A stretch of 64,000 nt of DNA, from positions 3,658,001 to 3,722,000 of the forward strand of contig NC_015578.1 of NCBI RefSeq assembly GCF_000214375.1. Reading direction: 5' to 3'. Positions within the stretch are counted from its first letter, which is position 1. Each line of letters starts with the position of its first letter. The position numbers and the translations under genes are program-made. A model generated the notes under the pieces. The model did not search any database. It saw only the letters and a list, made by a program, of their open reading frames with translations, and had not been told where the DNA came from. Origin of the DNA: Treponema primitia ZAS-2 (GTDB taxonomy: Bacteria > Spirochaetota > Spirochaetia > Treponematales > Breznakiellaceae). Below, piece by piece: positions 1 through 8,098 of the stretch.

Positions 1-1478
1 TTTCCAGTTACCGCCAACTTCCCCTTTCCCTGTACCAGATCAACACCAAGTACCGGGACGAGGTCCGCCCCCGCTACGGGGTCATGCGGGGCCGGGAATT
101 TACCATGAAGGACGCCTATTCCTTCCATACTAACGAAGAAAGTCTGGATGAGACCTATCAAAAAATGGGCCGGGCTTACCGGCGTATCTTCAAACGCTGC
201 GGCCTCACGGTGATCCCTGTCCAGGCCGATTCGGGGGCCATGGGCGGCACGGGGTCGGAAGAATTTATGGTGGAAAGCGAAATCGGGGACAATACCCTGC
301 TGCTCTGCAAAGCCGGCGATTACGCCGCCAATGTGGAGAAAGCCGGCTGTAAGCCCGACTACAGCGCCCCCGCTTCTCCGGAAGCCGCCAAGGCCGCCGC
401 TGCTTCGATTCCGGCGCTGGAAAAAATCGACACCCCCCATGTCAGGACCATCGAGGAACTTTGCGCCTTCCTTAAAACCGATGCGAAAAAATTTATCAAA
501 ACCCTGATCTACAAAGCGGTCAACGTGGAACTGGACCTCAGCTCCGCCCCGGGCTGTTCCAAACTTCAGCGGCGCAAACCTGCCCCGGATGCGCCCGAGG
601 TGTACCCCGAAGCCTTCTTTGCCGTGGCCATCCGGGGCGACCTGGATGTCAACGAAGTCAAACTTGCCGCGATTATCAAAGCCGCAGAAGTCATGCTTGC
701 AGCGGACACGGATGTGGAGCGGATCACCGGCGCACCGGTGGGCTTTGCCGGGCCTGTGGGGCTCAGCACGGTCCCGGTGATCGCCGACGAAACCGTCACC
801 GCCATGAACGATGCTGTGGCCGGGGCGCTTGCCAAGGACCTCCACTATACCCACGTTGCCTATGGTCGGGACTTTGGCCCCTGGCTGGTCACGGATCTAC
901 GTACCGTGGTCGCCGGGGACCGTTGCCCTGTCTGCGGGGGAGAACTCTACGAAAAGAAGGGAAACGAGCTGGGGCATATCTTCAAGCTGGGATACAAGTA
1001 TACCACTTCCATGAAGGTCAGCTATCTAGACGAAAACGGCAAAAGCCACACCCCCACCATGGGGTGCTACGGCATAGGCCTGGATCGGACCCTGGCCTCG
1101 GCTATTGAGGAACACCACGACGATCAGGGCATACTCTGGCCCATAACCCTTGCGCCCTTCCATGTGATCATCATCCCCATCAAATACGACGGGGCGGTCA
1201 AGGCTGTTACGGATCAAATCGTTGCGGAGCTGGAACAGAAGGGCATAGAAATACTGCTGGATGACCGGAACGAACGACCCGGGGTCAAGTTCAACGATGC
1301 AGACCTCATCGGCATACCCTACCGGGTGGTGGTGGGGGATAAGAATCTTGCCGGGGACACCCCCAAGGTCGAGGTAAAAGCGCGGGCCGAAAAGGAAAAC
1401 CGGCTGGTGGAAGTGAGCAAAGCTGCGGATGAGCTGGCGGCCCTGGTTTTCAGCGCATTGGCGGAACTTAACCGGTAG
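1..1478 (+). CDS. proS: prolyl-tRNA synthetase, 5'-truncated by window edge
   Basis: Charges tRNA-Pro with proline in the cytoplasm. The frame is open from base 3, before the first ATG (84), and already reads class II motif 2 sequence (SLYQINTKYRDEVRPRYG, then RGREFTMKDAYSFH), so the true start lies outside the window. Next comes the bacterial-type INS editing domain (about residues 110-300 of the visible part), motif 3 (GCYGIGLDRTLA) and the anticodon-binding domain to the C-terminus. Roughly the first hundred or more residues of the usual 570-620 are missing. A stretch SSAPGCSKLQRRKPAPDAP inside the editing domain looks longer than I expect for the family. The gene converges on the minus-strand catabolic operon with a 31-bp gap and no obvious terminator. 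Identification is secure. Confidence 0.96.
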   Translation, partial: SSYRQLPLSLYQINTKYRDEVRPRYGVMRGREFTMKDAYSFHTNEESLDETYQKMGRAYRRIFKRCGLTVIPVQADSGAMGGTGSEEFMVESEIGDNTLLLCKAGDYAANVEKAGCKPDYSAPASPEAAKAAAASIPALEKIDTPHVRTIEELCAFLKTDAKKFIKTLIYKAVNVELDLSSAPGCSKLQRRKPAPDAPEVYPEAFFAVAIRGDLDVNEVKLAAIIKAAEVMLAADTDVERITGAPVGFAGPVGLSTVPVIADETVTAMNDAVAGALAKDLHYTHVAYGRDFGPWLVTDLRTVVAGDRCPVCGGELYEKKGNELGHIFKLGYKYTTSMKVSYLDENGKSHTPTMGCYGIGLDRTLASAIEEHHDDQGILWPITLAPFHVIIIPIKYDGAVKAVTDQIVAELEQKGIEILLDDRNERPGVKFNDADLIGIPYRVVVGDKNLAGDTPKVEVKARAEKENRLVEVSKAADELAALVFSALAELNR

Positions 1479-1509
1479 ACGTTACTAGGTCCGGACGAAC
1501 TGTGGGACA

Positions 1510-1800
1510 TTAATCCTTCAGCAAGTAATTGTTTTCCTCATTTCCCTCTATCCACTCATAGAGGACATACCCGGTAAAATAGCCTGCTGTGGTATGAGGG
1601 TCCATCTTCACATACCCATCGGCTTCATCGTAGCTATCTGCCTCAAGGACCTGTATAGCTTTATGGGTATCCTTAAGGGGGCCGCACATAAAGAGGATGT
1701 TTTTCTTCCGCAGGGCTTTAAGGTGATCTATATGCCTAATCAAAGCATCCCTTGGCTGGGGCTTATCACTTATATCAAAGATAGCAACGAATTTAGACAT
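1510..1800 (-). CDS. YciI-like (YCII-related) small protein
   Basis: A 96-residue protein with the YCII fold pattern: an N-terminal strand (KFVAIFDISDKP), a helix with paired basic residues (RHIDHLKALRKK), the GPL turn (FMCGPLKDTH), then an EADSYDEADGYVKMDP segment and a C-terminal strand ending in an aromatic-rich tail. YciI-like proteins are small ferredoxin-like enzymes or accessory domains, often beside degradative genes, with mostly unknown reactions. It is the last gene of the eight-gene minus-strand operon, 23 bp after the amidohydrolase gene. A role in handling a cyclic or lactone intermediate is only an inference from its neighbour. The family call is good, the function is open. Confidence 0.8.
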   Translation of the reverse strand: MSKFVAIFDISDKPQPRDALIRHIDHLKALRKKNILFMCGPLKDTHKAIQVLEADSYDEADGYVKMDPHTTAGYFTGYVLYEWIEGNEENNYLLKD

Positions 1801-1823
1801 ACGCTATTCCCCTTAGGCCCCTT

Positions 1824-2540
1824 TTATTTAAAGCCCAAAATCCCCGCAACGGTACCGCCGATAATCTGCTCAAATTCCGTATCGTTACGGACAATCCGTT
1901 CTATCTTTTTATATTCCGCTTCATAGTCTGCAAAGGGACCATCGGTACCCCACATCATTTTTGAGGCAGATGTTTTTTCCAGAACCTTGCCTGTTTCAAA
2001 CGGAGGCACCCGGGAAGTTTCAAGATACAAATTGTCGTTTTCATTAGCTAGTTCGCAGGCCAACTCCCATTCCCAAAAAAAGCCGCAGTGGGCCATAATC
2101 AGAGGAACCTGGGGGAAACGGCGGGCCATGCGGTCGAATTCCAGAGGACAGTTGTACAGATCCGAAGCTCCATGAACAATGATCACCGACTTATGGGCCT
2201 GGACGATCTCAAACAGGGAATCGCAAAGGGCGTGATCGCTCAAGCGGAAACCGCAGAGTGTGGGGTGCAGCTTTAGTCCCTTAAAGCCTGAACTCAGACA
2301 GCGCTCCAATTCATCCGTGGCTCGTTTCTTTTCCCACGGATTCACCGCACAGAAAGGAATCAACCGATCAGGAAATTCTGTCACATACCGGGGAATATCC
2401 TGATTGTTGAAGAATCCTTCGGTAAAGGGAAAAATAATCGTCTTATCAATCCCGATGGTATCCATGCGTTCTACTACTTGTTTTCCACTCCAGACTGCAG
2501 CGCCTTCTCCGGCATGGCTGTGTGCATCGATCTTTAGCAT
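1824..2540 (-). CDS. TIM-barrel amidohydrolase (amidohydrolase_2 type)
   Basis: Metal-dependent hydrolase of the amidohydrolase superfamily. The protein begins MLKIDAHSHAGEG with the HxH metal motif on strand 1, has a KLHPT segment, a histidine in VIIVHGAS, a second in LIMAHCGFFWEWE and the strand-8 aspartate in MMWGTDGPF. I chose ATG 2540 because a good ribosome binding site (AAGGAG) precedes it and overlaps the stop of the upstream gene at 2546; a longer reading frame to 2645 would run into that gene. Family members hydrolyse lactones or decarboxylate/hydrolyse small acids, so a lactonase step in the sugar or polyol pathway of this operon is plausible. The substrate cannot be read from sequence. 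Confidence 0.85.
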   Translation of the reverse strand: MLKIDAHSHAGEGAAVWSGKQVVERMDTIGIDKTIIFPFTEGFFNNQDIPRYVTEFPDRLIPFCAVNPWEKKRATDELERCLSSGFKGLKLHPTLCGFRLSDHALCDSLFEIVQAHKSVIIVHGASDLYNCPLEFDRMARRFPQVPLIMAHCGFFWEWELACELANENDNLYLETSRVPPFETGKVLEKTSASKMMWGTDGPFADYEAEYKKIERIVRNDTEFEQIIGGTVAGILGFK

Positions 2541-2545
2541 ATCCG

Positions 2546-3373
2546 TTACTCCTTCTCCAAAATAATATCCTCTATGGTTTTGCGAAGCTGATCGAAAATA
2601 ATTGGATTCGCTCCCAGGATTCCGACGGCTTTGGTATAATCCCAACTATCAGGCGCCAGAGCTTCAAGGCGGGCACCGGCTTCCCGCAGGATAATAGAAG
2701 CCCCTGCATAGTCCCATGGGCTCAGATGCAACTCGTAGAAAGCATCGTGGCGTCCGCAGGCGACATAACACAGATCCAGGGCGGCGCATCCCGCCCTGCG
2801 TAAATCACAGCAGCCAACGGTGAATACCCTACCCAGAATCTTCATAGCCAGTTCAGCACGGTCATGATAATAGGACGCCGTACCAAAACCAATCAGCGCT
2901 GTCTTATAGGGCCTGTTTGAGACCTTAATCGGATGGCCATTCAGAAAAGCGCCTTGTCCCAGAATGGCGGAAAAGAGTTCATCCACATAGGGGTTGTATA
3001 CCACACCGAATATCCCTGTGGTCCCCCTGAGCAAAGCAACGGAAATGGCGGAATGCCGGTATCCATTAATAAAATTTTGAGTCCCGTCTATGGGATCGAT
3101 GATCCAGGTATATTCACCCAGGGCAGGAACCGTTTCCTGTTCTTCCTCCAAAATAAACACCGCCCCGAAAATTAGTGGGCTGAGCTTTTCCACAAGCAGA
3201 CGCTGTACCCTGATATCCACTTCTGTTGCATAATTTTCATGGCCCTCTTTTGTAAAAATCGTATAGTCATGGGCCCGGCATATTTCCCGGCCCGCTTCAC
3301 GGACAATTTCCACAACCCTTTTTGCCAAGCCGCTAATATCCGGACCTTCCGAAATATCCGTCGTTCCCTGCAT
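2546..3373 (-). CDS. inositol-monophosphatase-family phosphatase
   Basis: Mg2+-dependent phosphatase of the IMPase/FBPase-like superfamily, about 276 residues. The sequence shows the acidic metal site (ILEEEQE), the hallmark WIIDPIDGTQNF motif and the C-terminal WDYAGASIILREAG motif. ATG 3373 is preceded by AGGAC at good spacing; the frame extends upstream to 3418 but would overlap the ATPase gene. It sits directly behind an ABC transporter of the AfuABC/FbpABC type, so it may dephosphorylate an imported or intermediate sugar phosphate or inositol phosphate. That link is inference. The family call is firm; members also hydrolyse PAP, FBP or histidinol phosphate. Confidence 0.88.
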   Translation of the reverse strand: MQGTTDISEGPDISGLAKRVVEIVREAGREICRAHDYTIFTKEGHENYATEVDIRVQRLLVEKLSPLIFGAVFILEEEQETVPALGEYTWIIDPIDGTQNFINGYRHSAISVALLRGTTGIFGVVYNPYVDELFSAILGQGAFLNGHPIKVSNRPYKTALIGFGTASYYHDRAELAMKILGRVFTVGCCDLRRAGCAALDLCYVACGRHDAFYELHLSPWDYAGASIILREAGARLEALAPDSWDYTKAVGILGANPIIFDQLRKTIEDIILEKE

Positions 3374-3381
3374 ATAATGTC

Positions 3382-4446
3382 CTATTCCGCCACCAGATGG
3401 GGCTTTCCCGCGGTCCATGTCATAAAAACAGAACCCCTAAGGGCTTCTGTCCCTGTATCAAATGCATCAACGATCCATTCTTTATCGGCTTCATCCCGGA
3501 GGAAATACCGTACCTTTTCACCTAAGAACATAGAATGTTCTACATCACAGGGCAAACTCACTTCCCCCGGCACAGCCTGGGTGGAAAGCCGTATTGATTC
3601 AGGACGAATACTGAAGGTGATAGTTCCCGTTTCCGTAGAGTTCAGATCTCCTATCACTTTCTGGCCGCAGTAAGAAAAAGCGGCAGCGCCATTTACCGGT
3701 TCGTTTTGGCCGGAAATAAAATTGGTGGTGCCGATAAAATCCGCCACAAACTTGGTCCGGGGACTAAAATAAATTTCCCGGGGAGTTCCGTATTGCTGTA
3801 CCGTGCCGTGGTTCAATACCAGAATCTTATCGGACATAGAAAGGGCTTCCTGCTGATCATGGGTAACATAAAGCATAGTTATTTTCATTTTCTGCTGAAT
3901 CATCCGCAGCTCCACCCGCACAGACTCCCGCAGTTTGGCGTCTAGGTTAGAAAGGGGCTCATCCAGCAGGAGTAGTTCCGAATTATTCACCATGGCCCGG
4001 GCAATGGCCACCCGTTGCTGCTGCCCCCCGGACATCTGATTGGGGAACCGTTTTTCCAACCCGGTTAGATTAACCAGTTCCAGAACCGACCGCACCCGGG
4101 TGGCAATTTCGGTCTTAGGAACCTTCCGGTTCCTGAGACCATAGGCAATATTTTCGTGTACTGTCATATGGGGGAAAAGGGCATATTCCTGGAATACCAT
4201 GGGTGTATTCCGTTTTTGCGGAGGCAGAGGGGCAATATCTTTTCCGTTGAGCAAAATAGCGCCGCTATCAAGATGATAAAACCCCGCTATCATACGCAGC
4301 AGTGTTGTTTTACCACACCCCGAAGGCCCCAAAAAGGTAATAAACTTGCCCCGTTCCAAATCAAGGTTGACATGGTTAATCACCGTATGATCATCAAAAA
4401 TTTTTACAGCATCGCTGATTTTCAGTAAAATATCGGATTCGCCCAT
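3382..4446 (-). CDS. ABC transporter ATP-binding protein (FbpC/AfuC/PotA type)
   Basis: Energises uptake through the fused permease encoded just upstream. It has Walker A (GPSGCGKTTLLRM), the Q-loop (MVFQEYALFPHMT), the ABC signature (MSGGQQQRVAIARAM), Walker B (ELLLLDEPLSNLD) and the switch histidine (YVTHDQQEALSM). The last third is a TOBE-like C-terminal domain as in FbpC, PotA and MalK relatives. 354 residues is normal length. The gene lies 41 bp after the permease gene and its end nearly touches the phosphatase start. Substrate class is not decided by the ATPase; iron, phosphonate, spermidine and sugar-phosphate transporters share this subunit type. Confidence 0.93.
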   Translation of the reverse strand: MGESDILLKISDAVKIFDDHTVINHVNLDLERGKFITFLGPSGCGKTTLLRMIAGFYHLDSGAILLNGKDIAPLPPQKRNTPMVFQEYALFPHMTVHENIAYGLRNRKVPKTEIATRVRSVLELVNLTGLEKRFPNQMSGGQQQRVAIARAMVNNSELLLLDEPLSNLDAKLRESVRVELRMIQQKMKITMLYVTHDQQEALSMSDKILVLNHGTVQQYGTPREIYFSPRTKFVADFIGTTNFISGQNEPVNGAAAFSYCGQKVIGDLNSTETGTITFSIRPESIRLSTQAVPGEVSLPCDVEHSMFLGEKVRYFLRDEADKEWIVDAFDTGTEALRGSVFMTWTAGKPHLVAE

Positions 4447-4487
4447 TTACTATATCTCCTCTTAGCCCACTTCTGTCTTTATTTGTT

Positions 4488-6149
4488 TTATAGATCAAAA
4501 ATATTAATCTTATCTTTCAGCAAAAGCTTGGCTATCCCGAAGGTAATCAGAATAATCAACATCATCCCCAGAGCAGTAGCTGCCGCCCCACCGTAGCTGC
4601 CAAAATCCGCCAGATTCAATATACTATTGGATGCCAGATTCCACCGGGGGGATACCAGGAAAATAACTGTACTTAGAGTATTCATACATTTCATAAAGCT
4701 ATAAACCAAACAAATAGAAAGAGGATTTTTCAACATAGGCATAACAATGGTAACAAAGGTATGCACACTGCCGCTGCCCAGATTAGCGGCTGCTTCCTCT
4801 ATAGATTTATCGATCTGCTTGAACCCCGCCACAGCGTTTCGATACCCTACAGGAATTTGGCGAATAGTCATACCAATGACGATTATCGCTGCAGAACTGG
4901 TAAGCATCAGAGGCGGGGAATTGAAGGAAATCAACAGGGCAAGACCGATAAAGGTACCGGGCAAACAGGCCGGCAGCATGGCAAGAAAATCCGCCAAACC
5001 CCGCCCCGGGAAACGCTTACGGTTAACCAGGTAACCCAACATCACCCCAATGGATGCGGTCACCGCAGCTGCCACCAGAGAAAGATGCCAACTATTCCCC
5101 ATGGTTTTCGAAGTAATTACATTGCTGTAAAAATGTTTCAATACAAAAGTATTATTTACTCCGAAGGTTTCGGTAAAGGAAAATCCAACCACACCACCAA
5201 TCAGGAGCATAATCATCAAACTGATAACTGAACAAATAACGAACAATACCACTTTAACCGGCAGAGATACAACATCCCGCACCAATCTGCCGGAGGGTTT
5301 CCCCGTAACAGTCACATAGGACCGGCGGTCTAAAAAATATTTTTGCAAAATAAAAACCAAAAGTGACGGGGCTACCAGAAAAAGGCTCAAAGCCGCTGCC
5401 AATGGCATATCGTAATTACCGGTCACTGTAGTATAGGCCAGGGTCGCCAAGGTACCGTAATTACCCCCTACCAGCTTGGGATTGCCGAAATCCGCCAAGG
5501 CGTTGATAAATACCAGCAAAAAGGCGCTGGCTATCCCGGGAATAGCCAGGGGCAGGGTTACGGTTCGAAAAAGCCTCAGCCCCGATGCCCCCAAATTTTG
5601 AGCTGACAGCTCCACATTGGAGCTGATGGATTTCAGCACCCCGGAGATAGTTATATACGCCAAGGGGAAAAAAGCGATACTTTGAACAATCCACAATCCA
5701 AACCAACCATAGGGATCAAAATGTAGCCTGAAAATACGGTAGGTAATTACTCCGCGCCGTCCAAAAAGCAGCAAAAACGAAAGCCCGGTCATTACTGATG
5801 GCGCCATATTAGGGAGTAGCGCCAGGACACGAAAAAACTTTTTGCCGGGAATATTGGTATAGTTCATAGCATAGGCAAAAGAAAAGCCCATGACAATAGC
5901 GGTTACTGTTGCTAACAATGAAGAAGCCATGGTATGCCAAAAAGCCTGAAATACCTTATTGGAGGTGAACGCAGTTTTCCAATCCGCCAATGTGGGAAGA
6001 AAAATCAATTTGGAGAATGGATAGATGATAAAAACTAAAAAGGTAAGAAATACCAGCGAAATCAAAATCGTCAGGCCGGGATCCTTAAACATATCCGCCG
6101 CATCAATCAAAAACCCCTTTTTTTCTTTCGTCTTAGCTACATTTTTCAT
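4488..6149 (-). CDS. ABC transporter permease, two fused MetI-like domains (FbpB/AfuB type)
   Basis: Inner-membrane channel with about 12 predicted membrane segments in two homologous halves (first about residues 25-270, second about 295-550). Each half has an EAA loop that contacts the ATPase (QNLGASGLRLFRTVTLPL and EEAAANLGSGSVHTFV). Fusion of two permease domains in one chain of about 550 residues is typical for the FbpB/AfuB/ThiP group. It follows the binding-protein gene after a 60-bp spacer that holds a long hairpin, and no strong ribosome binding site is visible. Function as importer is certain, substrate unknown. Confidence 0.93.
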   Translation of the reverse strand: MKNVAKTKEKKGFLIDAADMFKDPGLTILISLVFLTFLVFIIYPFSKLIFLPTLADWKTAFTSNKVFQAFWHTMASSLLATVTAIVMGFSFAYAMNYTNIPGKKFFRVLALLPNMAPSVMTGLSFLLLFGRRGVITYRIFRLHFDPYGWFGLWIVQSIAFFPLAYITISGVLKSISSNVELSAQNLGASGLRLFRTVTLPLAIPGIASAFLLVFINALADFGNPKLVGGNYGTLATLAYTTVTGNYDMPLAAALSLFLVAPSLLVFILQKYFLDRRSYVTVTGKPSGRLVRDVVSLPVKVVLFVICSVISLMIMLLIGGVVGFSFTETFGVNNTFVLKHFYSNVITSKTMGNSWHLSLVAAAVTASIGVMLGYLVNRKRFPGRGLADFLAMLPACLPGTFIGLALLISFNSPPLMLTSSAAIIVIGMTIRQIPVGYRNAVAGFKQIDKSIEEAAANLGSGSVHTFVTIVMPMLKNPLSICLVYSFMKCMNTLSTVIFLVSPRWNLASNSILNLADFGSYGGAAATALGMMLIILITFGIAKLLLKDKINIFDL

Positions 6150-6165
6150 TTACAGCCCCGCAGTG

Positions 6166-6204
6166 TTTTTACCGAACCTCGTGTTACCGAAGGTCCGGTA
6201 AAAA
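6166..6204 (-). promoter_or_regulatory. intercistronic stem-loop between binding-protein and permease genes
   Basis: Arms 6166-6179 (TTTTTACCGAACCT) and 6191-6204 (AGGTCCGGTAAAAA) pair over 14 positions with one mismatch around an 11-base loop. On the minus-strand transcript the downstream arm ends in A residues, not a U tract, so it is not a standard intrinsic terminator. Stem-loops at this position (for example malE-malF) protect the upstream mRNA and let the binding protein be made in excess. That role is inferred. Confidence 0.6.
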
Positions 6205-6209
6205 ATTTA

Positions 6210-7265
6210 CTATTTACCTGTCTTTGAGTTGAAGGTAGCCAGGACATCAGCCTTATGTACAGCCCCTTCAACGGGATCATAATTCCGGTTAATAGGTATA
6301 TCCTTTAGTCCTATACCACCGTCAGGAGGATTTGCATCCGTCCGTACTGCCAGTGTGGAAGCTACTTTTACCATGGCATCGATCGCTTCCTTGGTCAGAC
6401 AGAAATCAATAAACTGCCGGGTAACAGGATCGTTTTCCGATCCGGCGACAACAGAAATGGGGATCATGCTCCATCCAGCCCCTTCGTAGGCAATACTTTT
6501 CAGGGGATACCCGGAGTTACGAACCAGGACCTGATCGGTAAGATAATTGATACAGATAAGGTATTCCCCTAAACCAGTTTTTTCAGCAGGGGTATAACCA
6601 CTGGAGGTATACTGTCCAACCTGCTTATTTAATCCTTCAAGGAAAGCCCAGCCCCGGGTTTCTCCCATATAGGCAAGAACAGAATCGACAAAATTATACC
6701 CCGTACCGGATGATGTCGGATCAGGCATAATAATTTCACCCTTAAACAGGGGATTCAGGAGGTCTTCCAGCTTAGTGGGCTCTGGTATTCCCTTTCCGGC
6801 AAATTCCTCTTTCCAGCGTTCAGTGTTGAGCCCAATAGAAAGAACTTCCAAGTGTTGTGTTTTATATACCCCAGCAGAATCCCTGAATTCGGTGGGGATA
6901 AAATTTTCCTCGGGAGAAACATAGGAGGCCAGCAGATTCTTAGCCTTAAGGTTCTCATGGGCATCCACGGTCCCTCCCATGAACACACTCACCGTGGGTC
7001 TGTCCGCTTCCGCCACCAGTTTAGCGGTGGCCTCTCCGGTGGGCATACGCAGATAGGACACCTTAGCACCGGTCTTTGCCTCGAAAAGTTCCGCCAGGGT
7101 CTTAACCATACTCTCGTGATAGGCAACCAGGACATTCAAATTTTTTCCAGCGAGACTTCCATTAGCATTGCTTCCGGCTACGTTGCTGCCTTGGGTCTTA
7201 CTGTTGCCGCATGAGGCCAGTACCAAAAAGGGAATAGTCAGTGATAAAACCAAAAACTTCTTCAT
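6210..7265 (-). CDS. ABC transporter substrate-binding lipoprotein (AfuA/FbpA-like)
   Basis: Periplasmic solute-binding lipoprotein, about 351 residues. The N-terminus has lysines, a hydrophobic stretch and a lipobox (FLVLASC, Cys about residue 19), followed by a low-complexity Asn/Ser/Gly linker. The body follows the FbpA/AfuA family: NVLVAYHESMVKTLAELFEAKTGAKV, PDPTSSGTGYNF, and a C-terminal QFIDFCLTKEAIDAM. ATG 7265 has a GGAGG seven bases upstream and is preferred over GTG 7271. AfuA proteins of Pasteurellaceae and enterics bind hexose phosphates rather than iron. The phosphatase and kinase in the same operon fit a sugar-phosphate or polyol ligand here, but this is inference. Confidence 0.88.
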   Translation of the reverse strand: MKKFLVLSLTIPFLVLASCGNSKTQGSNVAGSNANGSLAGKNLNVLVAYHESMVKTLAELFEAKTGAKVSYLRMPTGEATAKLVAEADRPTVSVFMGGTVDAHENLKAKNLLASYVSPEENFIPTEFRDSAGVYKTQHLEVLSIGLNTERWKEEFAGKGIPEPTKLEDLLNPLFKGEIIMPDPTSSGTGYNFVDSVLAYMGETRGWAFLEGLNKQVGQYTSSGYTPAEKTGLGEYLICINYLTDQVLVRNSGYPLKSIAYEGAGWSMIPISVVAGSENDPVTRQFIDFCLTKEAIDAMVKVASTLAVRTDANPPDGGIGLKDIPINRNYDPVEGAVHKADVLATFNSKTGK

Positions 7266-7303
7266 TTTCACTCCTCCATACTAAAAATAACTTCCACCCG
7301 TAT

Positions 7304-8080
7304 TCAGATACAGGTAAACGCCCCGTCAATTACAAAGTCTGACCCGGTGGTAAATGCGCTGGAATCTCCTGCAAGGTACACCGCAATGGCCTGCAACTCC
7401 TCAGGCCTCCCCAGCCGATGCAGGGGCGCCATGGCGTTCCATTTTTCAATCAGGGGTTTCAGGGTAGGCGAACTCAGGGTTAAATCCGTTCCTATATAGC
7501 CCGGACTGATGCAGTTGACCCGCACGTTTTTCAGCGCCCACTCCACGGCCAGGGATTTGGTCAGCTGTATAACCCCCGCCTTTGACGCATTGTAAGAACA
7601 CTGGGGTTGGGGCACATTAACGATGTGGGCCGACATAGATGCGGTATTAATAATTGAGCCGCCCCCCTGTTTTATCATCACTTTTCCTGCTGCCTGGGCG
7701 GTAAGAAAAACCCCGGTAAGGTTGATATTGATAACCTTATTCCAATCTTCCAGGGTCATCTCCTCGGCAGGAATATTCATACAAATTCCCGCATTGCAAA
7801 AAGCCACATCAATCCTGCCGAAGCTCTTAAGGATGCTCTCGATCATAGAATCCACATCAGCTTTTTTGGTGACATCCGCCTTAAGGGCCAGGGTTTTCCT
7901 GCCCGTAAGCCTGGCAATTTCTTCCGCCGAAGCCTTTGCGGTCCCTTCGTCGGTATCGACCAGGGCCACATCCGCCCCTGCCTCTGCCAGAGCGATGGCG
8001 ATGTTATAGCCAATCCCCCTAGCGCCGCCCGTTACAAAGGCTTTTTTATTATCAAGTCTTAGTTTTTCAATGATTCCCAT
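7304..8080 (-). CDS. short-chain dehydrogenase/reductase, polyol type
   Basis: NAD(P)-dependent oxidoreductase of 258 residues. It shows the cofactor motif TGGARGIG (about residues 17-24), an acidic residue after strand 2 (ALVDTDEG, suggesting NAD), NAG (CNAGI), the catalytic Ser in INTASMSA and YNASK with the Tyr-Lys pair. The end (GRPEELQAIAVYLAGDSSAFTTGSD split by the usual loop, then DGAFTCI) resembles mannitol, arabinitol and xylulose reductases. GGAGG precedes ATG 8080. Next to an FGGY kinase it probably oxidises a polyol to a ketose that the kinase phosphorylates. Substrate is unproven. Confidence 0.87.
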   Translation of the reverse strand: MGIIEKLRLDNKKAFVTGGARGIGYNIAIALAEAGADVALVDTDEGTAKASAEEIARLTGRKTLALKADVTKKADVDSMIESILKSFGRIDVAFCNAGICMNIPAEEMTLEDWNKVININLTGVFLTAQAAGKVMIKQGGGSIINTASMSAHIVNVPQPQCSYNASKAGVIQLTKSLAVEWALKNVRVNCISPGYIGTDLTLSSPTLKPLIEKWNAMAPLHRLGRPEELQAIAVYLAGDSSAFTTGSDFVIDGAFTCI

Positions 8081-8098
8081 TTTTTCCTCCGATATGTT

